This document shows, in pieces, positions 50,495 through 60,095 of a stretch of DNA of 64,000 bases. Position 1 is the first letter of the stretch; each line of letters begins with the position of its first letter. Where the stretch lies: assembly GCA_035516255.1 (NCBI GenBank), contig DATJAL010000040.1, forward strand, positions 42,365 through 106,364. Direction: 5' to 3'. Position numbers and translations under genes: made by a program. This stretch comes from Chitinivibrionales bacterium. Lineage in GTDB: Bacteria > Fibrobacterota > Chitinivibrionia > Chitinivibrionales > FEN-1185. The notes beneath the pieces were generated by a model. That model worked only from the letters and a program-made list of their open reading frames with translations, did no database searches and was not told where the DNA came from.

Positions 50495-50911
50495 ATGAGC
50501 AACCTCTACCGTTTCGGCGTCTCGCTTGAAAAAAGCCTTATCGACGAGTTTGACAAGCATATAAAGGACAGGAACTATAAAAACCGGTCCGAGGCGATAC
50601 GCGACCTTATCCGTGAAGACCTGGTCAAAAAACAATGGCTCTGCGGCAACGAGGTGGCGGGCGCCGTGGTCATGAGCTACGATCATCACAAGCGCGAGCT
50701 CGTGAACAGGCTCATGGACATCCAGCATGATTTTCAGCCGCTTATCATATCGAGCCAGCATATCCATATAGACCATCACAACTGCCTCGAGATCATCGCG
50801 GTGAAGGGCAAGGCGCGCGAGGTGGAGAAGCTCGCAAGCCTTCTCAAGGCGCAGAAGGGCGTAAAGCATGTTGCCCTGAGCATGTCGACGACGGGGGTGG
50901 CGCTGAAATAG
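50495..50911 (+). CDS. nikR: Nickel-responsive regulator NikR
   Basis: 138 aa with AAAGGAA ahead of the ATG. The N-terminus (LYRFGVSLEKSLIDEFDKHI, YKNRSEAIRDLIREDL) is the ribbon-helix-helix DNA-binding part. The ACT-like C-terminal domain has the nickel ligands His78, His89, His91 and Cys97 in the order expected for the E. coli protein. It represses nickel-uptake genes when nickel is bound. No nickel transporter gene is beside it, and I see no NikR operator upstream. Confidence 0.93.
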   Translation: MSNLYRFGVSLEKSLIDEFDKHIKDRNYKNRSEAIRDLIREDLVKKQWLCGNEVAGAVVMSYDHHKRELVNRLMDIQHDFQPLIISSQHIHIDHHNCLEIIAVKGKAREVEKLASLLKAQKGVKHVALSMSTTGVALK

Positions 50912-51102
50912 CCAGGCACGTCTTCATCAAAACGCTTTATATAACCAGGTAATTTCCGCCGGGCGTATTATTCTGCTGACATGAAAGGGCTTATCAGGCA
51001 GCAATTAATGCACTCTGTTTGATGTGGACCATGGACGGTAACAATTAATGTAGTGTATATTTTTCATAAAAATGGATGGTTGAATAGGAAGGTTGCAATT
51101 CA

Positions 51103-52071
51103 ATGAAAAGGCTCGCCTCGGTAAATGGAAATATGATTGTTAAGGATGAGCTCGTTTCCATTGCGATGGCGACCTATAATGGTGAAGTGTTTTTACGCAA
51201 ACAATTGGATTCTATTTACAACCAAAGCTATAAAAAAATAGAAGTTGTTGTTTGTGATGATTGTTCAACGGATAAAACCGTAGCAATACTTGACGAATAC
51301 AAAAAGAAACGGGGGTTACAATATTACGTCAACGAAAAAAATATTGGCTTTATAAAAAATTTTGAACGAGTATTAAGGTTATGTCGAGGTGAATATATCG
51401 CTCTTGCTGATCAGGATGATATATGGCAACCCCAAAAAATAGAAAAGCTCATAAAAGCAATAGGTGATTGTTCTCTTGCCTATTCCGATGCGATATATAT
51501 CAACGACAATGATATCATTATTGCACCATCGGTAAGAAAATATGCCGGCCTGCCGGTAGTTTCTGGAAAGCCGTTTCGCGTATTGGCATTTAACAGCTTT
51601 GTGATCGGATGTACCGCCATGGTTAAGAGTAAACTATTAACAAGTGCCATACCATTTCCCCACGGTGTATATTCCCACGACTGGTGGCTTTCAATCGTGG
51701 CTAGTAAATGCGACGGACTTTGTTTTGTTGATGAACCACTTGTTTGTTACCGCAGGCATTCACGCAACATTATCGGTTTAAAAAAGGGTCTATCTTCTTT
51801 GAGTAAACTTTTCGGATTTTTATATACGCCGCCACAAAAGAATGACTTTGTTGTCCAGGAAAAGAAACTGGCAAGTATTCTCGAACATCCGCTTTTTAGC
51901 GAAGAAGAAATGCGGGTGTTAAAATATGCATATGAATATTTTCACGACAGAATTACTTCCAGAATTCATTTAAGAGCTTTTATCATTTCCTTAAAATATG
52001 GTAAATATATTTTTCCTACCTTTTCTCCTCTTTGGCGGATAAAGCCGATTTTGGGAGCCCTTGTGAGATGA
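51103..52071 (+). CDS. Glycosyltransferase family 2 (rhamnosyltransferase-like)
   Basis: 322 aa. ELVSIAMATYNGEVFLRKQL, VVVCDDCSTDKTVAIL and YIALADQDDIWQPQKI are the GT2 nucleotide and metal motifs of O-antigen rhamnosyltransferase-like enzymes. It carries a conserved YSHDWWLSIVA acceptor segment and no membrane helix, except a weak one near the end. It is the first gene in the AT-rich island; its base composition is clearly lower in G+C than nikR just before it. The gap 50912-51102 has CAATTAATG twice, 40 bases apart (51002 and 51042). Confidence 0.88.
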   Translation: MKRLASVNGNMIVKDELVSIAMATYNGEVFLRKQLDSIYNQSYKKIEVVVCDDCSTDKTVAILDEYKKKRGLQYYVNEKNIGFIKNFERVLRLCRGEYIALADQDDIWQPQKIEKLIKAIGDCSLAYSDAIYINDNDIIIAPSVRKYAGLPVVSGKPFRVLAFNSFVIGCTAMVKSKLLTSAIPFPHGVYSHDWWLSIVASKCDGLCFVDEPLVCYRRHSRNIIGLKKGLSSLSKLFGFLYTPPQKNDFVVQEKKLASILEHPLFSEEEMRVLKYAYEYFHDRITSRIHLRAFIISLKYGKYIFPTFSPLWRIKPILGALVR

Positions 52072-52163
52072 TAAAGAAGAGCCTGGCTATGATAAGTATA
52101 AATTTCGTTAAAATATTTTTACTGAGAAACCAATTGTTGCAAAATCTATCCGATTTAAAATAG
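52068..52163 (+). pseudogene. Truncated gene start after glycosyltransferase
   Basis: ATG 52068 overlaps the stop of the glycosyltransferase gene by 4 bp, the coupling seen for real genes in this window, but the frame ends after 31 codons (ISINFVKIFLLRNQLLQNLS). It looks like the start of a membrane or transferase gene that was cut off. The rest of the gap to 52324 is AT-rich without a gene. Confidence 0.3.
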
Positions 52164-52324
52164 AAGACCATGAAGCTACAAAATAGTATTTTTCTCAGAG
52201 AGAGATTTGTTCTTACCAAATTCTTGCACCTTGATGAAACAAAAACAAGTCCCTGTGGTTTGAGGTTTTAATAATCCAGAATCAGCAATTTATTTTTTGA
52301 ACTAATTCCATGAAATGCCTATAG

Positions 52325-53842
52325 ATGTCATCATCCTCCACCTGCATCTTTACTATTGCCTCCTGCAACTATCTGCACGCCGTGCGAACATTAATGACGG
52401 GCGTAACCCACTACGCTCCTGAGGCGCACCGCCTCCTTGCTCTTTGTGATGAGAGGAGGGGTTTTAATTTCTCGTTCGAAAACTTCGAGGTGGTTGATCT
52501 CAGCCATGTGGTATTGCCGGATAAAACGCATTTTATTTTTCAATATTCGCAGCTCGAACTCAATACCGCCATTAAGCCGTTTTTAATAGAGATATTATTT
52601 GCGCGTGGTTTTGACAAGGTGATTTATTTCGATCCTGATATTGCGATTTATTCAAGCCTCAGTGACATGCTGCGGCGACTCGACGATACAGATGTTATTC
52701 TGACGCCGCATATTACCGCCCCGATTGATGATGGGAAAAAACCTGGTGAACGCGAAATCATGGCGTCTGGAGCTTATAACCTCGGATATGTTGCCTTTCA
52801 TCGAAATGAACAGACGAAAACATTTATCAAATGGTGGCAGACAAAACTTGAAAGGGATTGCATTTACAATCTTAGGCAAGGAGTATTCGTTGATCAAAAG
52901 TGGATGGAATTCGCGCCGAGCTTTTGCGACCGGGTCACTATTGTACGTCACCCAGGCTGGAATGTTGCATATTGGAATCTACCCACGCGAAATGTTGAGC
53001 AATTCATCAGAGCTGCGAGCGTCAAGTCGCCACCGGACGCCTCCATCCCTTCGCGAAAAGACGTGCTTGATGCAGAGCCGCAGGCGAGCAAGAATGAATT
53101 TTTAGTTAATGGCGAGCCACTTGTGTTCTTTCATTTCTCAGGTCTCGATGCAGAACACTCCATTTTCAGCAAGCATCAAAATCGGTATACCTTCAAGAAC
53201 ATACCCCCGGCCGTTGAAACGCTTCTGAAAAAATATATTGATGATCTGAGAAGTAATGGTTTATGTGAAATGCAGGAAATTCCATATGCTTTCGCAACAT
53301 TTAAAAATGGAACACCAATTCCGGATCTTGCACGGAAGATATTTCGAGAGCATCACGATGAGAAATGCACACGATTTCGGGACCCCGCAGGGACTGACGC
53401 AATGGAATTCATACGTTTTATTAATGAACCGTTCGTTTTAAATGGACGCAGTTCACCGTTTATCACACGTTTAATGTGGGAAGTGTATCTACATTACCCC
53501 ACTTCGAATTTAGGAGAACAATTTCCTGACATACTGGGCGTTCATTCTCGCAGTTTCGCTGAATGGTTTATTGGCCCGGGTCGGGAATTCTATAAATTGC
53601 ATGACGTATTCGTTCAGCCAGCACGTGAAGCGTTTCAGCGTGATGCGGGACACACTACTGTTCAATTCCGTGGAAATTTTAATAAATGGATCTATCAAAC
53701 TGCTTATCGATTAAAACATAGAATTCCTAGTTTTATACCGATCAAGGTACAGCGAAAAATCGCGGAATTACTTTTTCACAGGGCATATGTTTACGAAAAT
53801 AAAACAGCAACGCATTCGGGGACGCAAACCAAGCAAAAATAG
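52325..53842 (+). CDS. GT-A glycosyltransferase with long C-terminus
   Basis: 505 aa. CIFTIASCNYLHAVRTLM at the start and VIYFDPDIAIYSSL in the first half give a GT8-like GT-A fold with a DxD motif (DPD). YNLGYVAFHRNEQTKTFIKWWQ and VRHPGWNVAYWNL follow, as in a family of O-antigen cluster transferases. The C-terminal 200 residues are of unknown fold. No membrane helices. The AT-rich codon use matches the island. Sugar unknown. Confidence 0.75.
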   Translation: MSSSSTCIFTIASCNYLHAVRTLMTGVTHYAPEAHRLLALCDERRGFNFSFENFEVVDLSHVVLPDKTHFIFQYSQLELNTAIKPFLIEILFARGFDKVIYFDPDIAIYSSLSDMLRRLDDTDVILTPHITAPIDDGKKPGEREIMASGAYNLGYVAFHRNEQTKTFIKWWQTKLERDCIYNLRQGVFVDQKWMEFAPSFCDRVTIVRHPGWNVAYWNLPTRNVEQFIRAASVKSPPDASIPSRKDVLDAEPQASKNEFLVNGEPLVFFHFSGLDAEHSIFSKHQNRYTFKNIPPAVETLLKKYIDDLRSNGLCEMQEIPYAFATFKNGTPIPDLARKIFREHHDEKCTRFRDPAGTDAMEFIRFINEPFVLNGRSSPFITRLMWEVYLHYPTSNLGEQFPDILGVHSRSFAEWFIGPGREFYKLHDVFVQPAREAFQRDAGHTTVQFRGNFNKWIYQTAYRLKHRIPSFIPIKVQRKIAELLFHRAYVYENKTATHSGTQTKQK

Positions 53843-53849
53843 CAGTATG

Positions 53850-55034
53850 CAAACGATAGCCGTATATCACAATTTACTGCCAGGGGGCTCCCGAAAAGCA
53901 CTCTATGATTTACTAGAGATATTAAAGGACGAATATATAATAGATTTATATCAATTGACCAGCAGTGAGGATGACTTTTATAACCTCGATGCTTTGGTCA
54001 GGAAAAAAAACGAATTCAAATATTTTCCGCTTTTATATAAATACTTTACCAATCCATATTTATATACACCGGTTTTAATCCTTGATATTTTTAAAATATT
54101 CATCACCGCGAAAAAAGTGGCAAAAGCGATCAATAACAACAACTATAAATTTATTTTCATTCATCATGATCGATATTTTCAAAATCCAATTATTTCAAAA
54201 TATTTACAGGCACCTTCTGTTGTTTTCTGCCAAGAACCGTATAGATTTTTTTATGAACCTTATTATGATATCGATAGAAAATTTGGCATTGTGTCGCGCA
54301 TTGCAATGGCATGTTTATATCCTTTTCATCAATTATTGAAATGGGTGGGGACAATAGGTATTAAACATGCAGATATACTGCTTACCAATTCATATTATAC
54401 AAGGGAATATATATATAAGGCTTATCGCAGATGGTCCAAGGTGGCATATCTTGGAATAAAAACAAGCAATTATCCTCATGAAAATATGCAAGTCCAAAAT
54501 ATAGTACTAAGTATCGGCGCAATAAATTGGAAGAAAAAACATGATTTAGTTATCAGATCTGTTATGCTTATTGATGAGGATATTCGACCCCAAGTTAAGA
54601 TAATAGCACCCATAATTGGCAATAAAAAGGAACAAAAAAGATTAGAGACCTTGGCGATGCAAAATAAAGTCAAAATAACCATTGAGGAAAAAGTAACCCA
54701 TGAGATACTAATTAAATATTACAATTCTGCAATCGCCACCATATGCGCATCAATCATGGAGCCGTTTGGAATTGTCGCGCTGGAATCTATGTCGTGTGGC
54801 ACTCCGGTTATTGCCATGAACGAAGCTGGGTATAGGGAAACGATAATAGATGGCGAAACTGGATATTTGGTGGATAGAAGTGAAGCGGCAATAGCAGAAA
54901 AAATTCTAGCTCTCAGGAACGATTATGAGCTAAGGCAACTGATGGGGAAAAACGGCTTGGAGCATGTTAGGAAAAATTGGGATTGGAGTAAAAGAAAGCA
55001 AGAAATGCTTGCCCTTATTGCAAGGGAATTATAG
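53850..55034 (+). CDS. Glycosyltransferase family 4
   Basis: 394 aa from ATG 53850, chosen as the first Met after the previous stop; the frame extends to 53787 within that gene. TIAVYHNLLPGGSRKALYDL opens the GT-B fold. The C-terminal half carries the donor-site motif EPFGIVALESMSCGTPVIAM with Glu-x7-Glu, and NEAGYRETIIDGETGYLVD. It probably adds a hexose to a lipid-linked repeat. Two hydrophobic stretches (YTPVLILDIFKIFITA and others) may bind the membrane. Confidence 0.85.
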   Translation, partial: QTIAVYHNLLPGGSRKALYDLLEILKDEYIIDLYQLTSSEDDFYNLDALVRKKNEFKYFPLLYKYFTNPYLYTPVLILDIFKIFITAKKVAKAINNNNYKFIFIHHDRYFQNPIISKYLQAPSVVFCQEPYRFFYEPYYDIDRKFGIVSRIAMACLYPFHQLLKWVGTIGIKHADILLTNSYYTREYIYKAYRRWSKVAYLGIKTSNYPHENMQVQNIVLSIGAINWKKKHDLVIRSVMLIDEDIRPQVKIIAPIIGNKKEQKRLETLAMQNKVKITIEEKVTHEILIKYYNSAIATICASIMEPFGIVALESMSCGTPVIAMNEAGYRETIIDGETGYLVDRSEAAIAEKILALRNDYELRQLMGKNGLEHVRKNWDWSKRKQEMLALIAREL

Positions 55035-55130
55035 CTCTTCGTGGATGAAAACTGCGTTTGCCCTTACGGGGCTGCTGGCTTGTACTCCCTATATGTGTCA
55101 TTTTGGGTTTGATTTGGATTTTCTTCGTTG

Positions 55131-56117
55131 TTACCTCCAGGAATCCGGTAAGTTGCGGGTTACTTCAATGTTTGAAAATTCCTTGCTCTTTTTAGCACCC
55201 ACCTTCTTTGCCCATTCTGCCATTCGGCAGATACCTTCTTCAAGGTTGACCTTCGGTTTGTAACCGAATACACGTTTAACCTTGTCATGTAAGGAAAAAG
55301 CATTTGCCACTTCTTTACGTGCGGGGAGGTATTGGATTTCATTATTTGCGGCCATGGCATTAAGCACGGCGCGAGCAAGATAATTAACCGAATATTCCTT
55401 GTCTGCACCAAGGTTGAAAACCTGATTGTAGGCCTTTATCTCAAAAACCGAATGTGCAATTACCGGGGCAACGTCTGAAATGTAGCTGAAGGCCCGCTTC
55501 TGCCCGCCATCGCCAAAGACGGTAAGTTTTTTGCCCTGCATTATCTGATTTAAAAAGATACCGATGACGTTCCGGTATTTGTCTCCGATGTTCTGGTGTT
55601 CGCCAAACACGTTATGGGCACGGAAAATAATGTAATTAAGGTCCCACATCATCTTGGAGACATGCAGGTCTAGCTCAACAGCGTACTTGCTAATGCCGTA
55701 AGGATCTTCGGGATGAGGGGTCATCTCCTCAACGAACGGCGGCTTTGATTGACCGTATACCGCGATTGAACTTGCAAACACGAAACACTTAACTCCATGA
55801 TTTACGCTGGCGTTAATGAGATTGACGCTGCCGATGAGATTATTCTCGTAGTTGAACCGTTTTATAAAGAAGCTGAGCCCTTCGGCGGCGTATGCCGCCA
55901 AATGGTAGACATAATCGAACCTATTCCGCTTAAAAAGGCTAATAACAAACTCGTAGTCTGTAATACTTCCTTCAATGAAGGTAGTATTCTTGGGGATATT
56001 TTCACTGAACCCCCCAGAGAGATCGTCCAGGACCATGACATCATGACCTTCATGCGCCAGGATTTCGGCAATATGCGAGCCAATAAAACCAGCTCCACCA
56101 GTGACAAGCATTTTCAT
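55131..56117 (-). CDS. NAD-dependent sugar epimerase/dehydratase
   Basis: 328 aa of the extended SDR family. NAD loop GGAGFIGSHIAEIL at residues 7-20, catalytic Tyr140 and Lys144 in PYGISK, and Ser116/Ser117 (FASSIAVYG). Closest in pattern to UDP-glucose 4-epimerases (GalE group). It changes a nucleotide sugar used for the surface glycan. It lies on the minus strand against the previous gene, with a GT2 gene upstream on the same strand 68 bases away. Confidence 0.85.
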   Translation of the reverse strand: MKMLVTGGAGFIGSHIAEILAHEGHDVMVLDDLSGGFSENIPKNTTFIEGSITDYEFVISLFKRNRFDYVYHLAAYAAEGLSFFIKRFNYENNLIGSVNLINASVNHGVKCFVFASSIAVYGQSKPPFVEEMTPHPEDPYGISKYAVELDLHVSKMMWDLNYIIFRAHNVFGEHQNIGDKYRNVIGIFLNQIMQGKKLTVFGDGGQKRAFSYISDVAPVIAHSVFEIKAYNQVFNLGADKEYSVNYLARAVLNAMAANNEIQYLPARKEVANAFSLHDKVKRVFGYKPKVNLEEGICRMAEWAKKVGAKKSKEFSNIEVTRNLPDSWR

Positions 56118-56185
56118 GGAAAGACCTTTCCCTGCGGACTCATCGTAGACTGCAGCTCTCTAAAATCTCAACCCGCCAAGCCGGT

Positions 56186-57118
56186 TTAATGCGAACTATC
56201 ACGGTCTTTATCCCCAAAGAAAATCAACGTCGCATCAATAATGCCTCGCATGATTGACCCAATTTTTAATAGCTTCTTGTCAGCAAATGGCAATATAGCA
56301 AGAATTGCAATTTTAATTACGGAAATTATCCAAGAATATACAAGTAAATAAAATCTATAGCCGAAGTTTCTTGTTATAAGAACGCGATTACGCGAAGAAT
56401 AATACAAATAAAAGGGGGTATAGTTTGCCAGTCCTATTCCTGCTTGGACCTTATGATAAATTCGCGAAGCTGCCTGATAATAAATCGGGATGGAAGCCTT
56501 GCGGAGCCTGATGCAAAACTCCGTGTCGTCAAGGTAAATAAAAATTGATTCTTTCAGTAAACCTATAGCCGCAAAAACTTCACTTTTAACAAGCATCAGG
56601 CAGCCGCTAGCGTATTCGACCTTGCAATCATTGTTATATTCCTGCCTGTCCTTTTTAAAATGGCCCCGGTGTTTTCCTATCCCATGTATAAGAGACAGGT
56701 CACCACCTGCATACCATACCATGGTTCTATCTTGGTTACAACAGATTTTTCCAGTGATTACGTGGAGTTTTTCTGGTATTGAAACCCCTTTTTGAATTAA
56801 AATTGATAGGAAATCTGGCTCAACCTCGGTATCATCATTGAGGATCATGATGTAATCGAATCGAGCAGCCAAACAATATTTAATGCCCAAATTGTTGCCA
56901 CCGCAAAAACCAAGGTTAATCTTGCTTTGCAGTAAGGTAATTTCAGGAAAGGTCTCTTTTAATTTTTCTCCCGAATTATCAGTCGAATTATTATCAACGA
57001 CGACTATGGAGAACTTGGGATAATTAACCGATAGAAGAGATTTTACGCATTTTGAAGTCATAGAAAAACGATTAAGTGATAAGAGAACAATTCCGACAGA
57101 AGGGGTTTGAGTAAGCAT
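56186..57118 (-). CDS. Glycosyltransferase family 2
   Basis: 310 aa. VGIVLLSLNRFSMTSKCVKS, IVVVDNNSTDNSGEKLKE, and YIMILNDDTEVEPDFL (NDD metal motif) are typical of rhamnosyltransferase-like GT2 enzymes; IYLDDTEFCIRLRK is the DD acceptor motif. Two C-terminal hydrophobic helices (YLLVYSWIISVIKIAILAIL) anchor it in the inner membrane. First gene of the minus-strand pair. Sugar unknown. Confidence 0.86.
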   Translation of the reverse strand: MLTQTPSVGIVLLSLNRFSMTSKCVKSLLSVNYPKFSIVVVDNNSTDNSGEKLKETFPEITLLQSKINLGFCGGNNLGIKYCLAARFDYIMILNDDTEVEPDFLSILIQKGVSIPEKLHVITGKICCNQDRTMVWYAGGDLSLIHGIGKHRGHFKKDRQEYNNDCKVEYASGCLMLVKSEVFAAIGLLKESIFIYLDDTEFCIRLRKASIPIYYQAASRIYHKVQAGIGLANYTPFYLYYSSRNRVLITRNFGYRFYLLVYSWIISVIKIAILAILPFADKKLLKIGSIMRGIIDATLIFFGDKDRDSSH

Positions 57119-57487
57119 CTTGGATTTGTTCTAATGTTTTAAGTGGTACGAGATAAAATTAATTGTATCATATAAAATAATAGTTTATGAGATTTGATAT
57201 TATTTTTGAGTAAGAAATTGTTTCTGATGGGACGTATTTTATATAAAAAAGTATAGTTTAGAAAAAGGATTTGCGGCGGAAAATGGTGATTTACGTATTT
57301 CATATCCACAGCATAACTACAATAGCTTCAATAGGATGACTCAAATATAACTTCAATTTGTCGCTGCATGGTCGAAAATAATGGCTTACTTCCAAGGTTA
57401 TCTAGATGAATTGAAAATTGCCAATTCTATAGTTAAAATAATTTTGGCTAATCTGATTTAAATATGGAACGATAGTAAATAAAAAAG
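57119..57487. other. AT-rich gap before the insertion sequence
   Basis: No gene, structured repeat or clear promoter is visible. The base composition is that of the island. The gap presumably holds the promoter of the minus-strand glycosyltransferase and the left flank of the IS. Confidence 0.4.
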
Positions 57488-58814
57488 TTGGCATTCGGCC
57501 TCATTCGAGACCGATCTTCTTCTTTCACTTGCGACGGAGAAAGAGAAGACGAGATGCCAACTGCACAAGAAATACTCAATTCCTTTGTTGGAATCAATGG
57601 TTTTTCGGTTGACTGTGAAGCTGTCGAGTTCAATGCGCAGACAATGACTGCGATCATAGGAATTCGACCCATAGATGCGCACCAGGCAGTTTGTGACAGG
57701 TGCGGCCATACTGTCTCCAGCATCAAGGATCGACAGAGACGGTTTTACCGGGACAGACCGGTATTCGACTGGCGTGTGTTTCTGATGGTTGATCGCAGAC
57801 GAGTGGTTTGCTCCCGGTGTGGCGTACACAGCGAGCGTTTGCCGTTTATGGATGGCCGCTCCCGTTTTACCCGCCGGTTCGAGCGAATGGTTTTTGAAGA
57901 TTGTATGCAGCAGACTATAGCAGCCGCAGCGAAGAGACACTCCATATCGTGGCATCAAGCTGCCCGCATTGAATATGCGATGCTTGAACGATACAACGAT
58001 ATCCGTGGACCGTTGCGCAACATCCGCTGGGTCGGCGTTGATGAGATTTGCTACGGTAGGAGAAACAACCTGTATACGATCATCAGCGACCTTGAACGTT
58101 CCGCTGTTATCGGTGTCGCTGACGGCAACCAGACATCGTCGCTGGACGCATTCTTCAAAACTGCTGGTACGGCTTTCTGCGAAAAGGTGGAAGTGGTGTG
58201 CATGGACATGTGGAAAGCATTCAGGACCAGCGTTACCGCCTTCTGTGGCAAGGCCAAGATTATCTTCGACAAATTCCATCTGGTTCGGCATCTCAATGAT
58301 GCGATAGATGAAATCCGCCGTAGAGAGTTTTTCAGACAAGGCGGGGCGAAGCGGGAACTGGTGAGGGGTAAACGTTGGCTTTTCCTGCGCAGGTGGTTCA
58401 ATCTGACCGCAGAGCAGAAAGGGTTGCTTAAGGAAACGCTCTCTGTCAACAAACGCCTCAGTATCACCTATTATCTGAAAGAAATATTCGGTTCCCTGTG
58501 GTTCTACCGCAGGCGTGCCTGGGCGTTGAAGTTCCTGGAGCGTTGGCAGAAGCAGTTGAGGTGGCAGCGCCTCGAACCTTTGGAAAAGTTTATGGCATTG
58601 GTTCGAAACCATCTGGATGGCATCCTGAATTATTGCGATGTAAAAATCCCGCTCGGACGGGTCGATGCCATCAACGGTGTCATCAAAAACATCATCCGAA
58701 GGTCGAGAGGATTTAGGAATCATAGGCATGGCGCATTGAGAATAATGTTCCTGACCGATCCGGATGCATATCGAACATTAAACGCTTGTTTCCATACTTA
58801 AACGAGAATAGCCA
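57488..58814 (+). mobile_element. ISL3-family insertion sequence
   Basis: One complete transposase gene (57554-58801) with short terminal inverted repeats that are only partly conserved: left TTGGCATTC at 57488-57496, right GAATAGCCA at 58806-58814 (reads TGGCTATTC on the other strand, one base longer). The ends are therefore approximate, and no target duplication is clear. It is richer in G+C than the island around it. Confidence 0.7.
57554..58801 (+). CDS. ISL3-family transposase
   Basis: 415 aa from ATG 57554, with GAGAAGACGAG just before it; the frame extends further upstream. A Cys zinc-ribbon start (CDRCG...CSRCG around residues 47-90), an HTH (AAAAKRHSISWHQAARIEY), and the DDE core with Asp in WVGVDEICYG and in VVCMDMWKAFR, followed by IFDKFHLVRHLNDAIDEIRR, are typical of ISL3. 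The reading frame is intact, so it may be active. Confidence 0.9.
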   Translation: MPTAQEILNSFVGINGFSVDCEAVEFNAQTMTAIIGIRPIDAHQAVCDRCGHTVSSIKDRQRRFYRDRPVFDWRVFLMVDRRRVVCSRCGVHSERLPFMDGRSRFTRRFERMVFEDCMQQTIAAAAKRHSISWHQAARIEYAMLERYNDIRGPLRNIRWVGVDEICYGRRNNLYTIISDLERSAVIGVADGNQTSSLDAFFKTAGTAFCEKVEVVCMDMWKAFRTSVTAFCGKAKIIFDKFHLVRHLNDAIDEIRRREFFRQGGAKRELVRGKRWLFLRRWFNLTAEQKGLLKETLSVNKRLSITYYLKEIFGSLWFYRRRAWALKFLERWQKQLRWQRLEPLEKFMALVRNHLDGILNYCDVKIPLGRVDAINGVIKNIIRRSRGFRNHRHGALRIMFLTDPDAYRTLNACFHT

Positions 58815-58995
58815 TAATTTTATTGTAAACGCAATTTATTCCATGCTAGAGCAGGACTTTTCATCTAACAATAAATTAATGGCCATATTTTTCAAACTAT
58901 CACGAAACAGTGTCCTGCTAGTAAAATTTTATCATCAAACAAAAAATAATACAAGATCTTCACTATTTAATTGCTCTCAGGAAAGGTAAAATTCC

Positions 58996-59061
58996 CCGCA
59001 GCTCTGCTGCGGTTCTAAGTTATTCTTAAATTTCTTGATACCTTGAAGCTCTGCTTCGAGG
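58996..59061. repeat. Two tandem hairpins with a shared core
   Basis: CCGCAGC-TCT-GCTGCGG at 58996-59012 and CCTTGAAGC-TCT-GCTTCGAGG at 59041-59061 (one G-T wobble). Both have the core AGCTCTGCT. GTAGTTCATT follows. They resemble REP-like hairpins in other bacterial genomes and lie in the gap 58802-59188, which has no gene. Confidence 0.55.
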
Positions 59062-59188
59062 TAGTTCATTTCGGTTCAGACCCGGTACTGCGTTGCCCGG
59101 GAATCGATTTATGTCAAGTGTGTTCTGGGGACATGTACGAAGCGAAGTGTACCAAAAATGCAGCGCGGAACACTAAAAAAAAACCGAG

Positions 59189-59852
59189 ATGAAACTGGAA
59201 GTTGTTGAGGATATCGTGAACCGCATTGAATTTGCCAAACAGCGTACTGGGCTGCCCTACAAGAGTCTGCGTCGGGCCATGGAAATCTCGCATCGCACGT
59301 TCAGGCGATGGAGACTGCGCAAGCAAAGCGGGAAACCGGAGATCACTCAAAAAGAGCCATGGCCACGGCACGAAGGAAAGCTATCGAAGCCTGACTGCAA
59401 AAAAACAACATCATCAGGATGACTCAGAACGGTAAAAGTGTCACCCAATTTTCAGATTAAAAAGGGCCATTATCTTGTTGGCAGCACAACGTACGCAAAG
59501 CAACGGCTTCATTTAACGGCTGCACATGACCCTTCTTGATGAGCATTTCCGGACAAAAGGTCGTGAGAAGTGATACGAAAGCCTGGAACCTATGCAGAAT
59601 GACCTTGATGCCTATTTGGAGCATTACAACACCAAGGCGACCCCATCAGGGCGCAACATGAACGGACTGACGCCAATAAATGTATTTTCACAAGGTGTCA
59701 AAGAACTCAAAGAAATGAATAAAAATAACAAGAAAAAGGCAGATCAAATCTCAAGGCTTGACAGAGACAACTGTCAGGTGAATACCATCACTGTACAGAT
59801 ATTTTGCAAATCCGTTGATGCATTCATGATAACAATTAATCATTTAGAGTGA
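59189..59852 (+). pseudogene. Decayed IS481-like transposase
   Basis: The N-terminal part (59189-59422) still reads as an HTH (LPYKSLRRAMEISHRTFRRW). The C-terminal part is recognisable from 59481: RTQSNGFI, then TAA at 59514-59516 where Glu is usual, then RLHMTLLDEHFRTKGREK, then TGA at 59571-59573 where Trp is usual, then YESLEPMQNDLDAYLEHYNT and GLTPINVF. Both stops lie in one frame. The middle with the catalytic core is missing. A vestige of transposition in the island. Confidence 0.75.
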
Positions 59853-60095
59853 TCAGACGGCAAGATTTACCTTCACAATCCGTAATTCGTTATTGCGTAA
59901 TTTAATATTATTTATCGCAAAAGTCTCTATACAGTCATTGTCCCATTTAAAACATCCTAATCAAAGACTTATAACTATTTTTTGACTTGGAATATCATTC
60001 TGATGTAATTTAAGAACTTACAACATATTAGTATTTGCATGTTTTTTTATTTTCATTTTAAGCATTCCCTGTGTTTATGATGGCGAATCCAAGAT

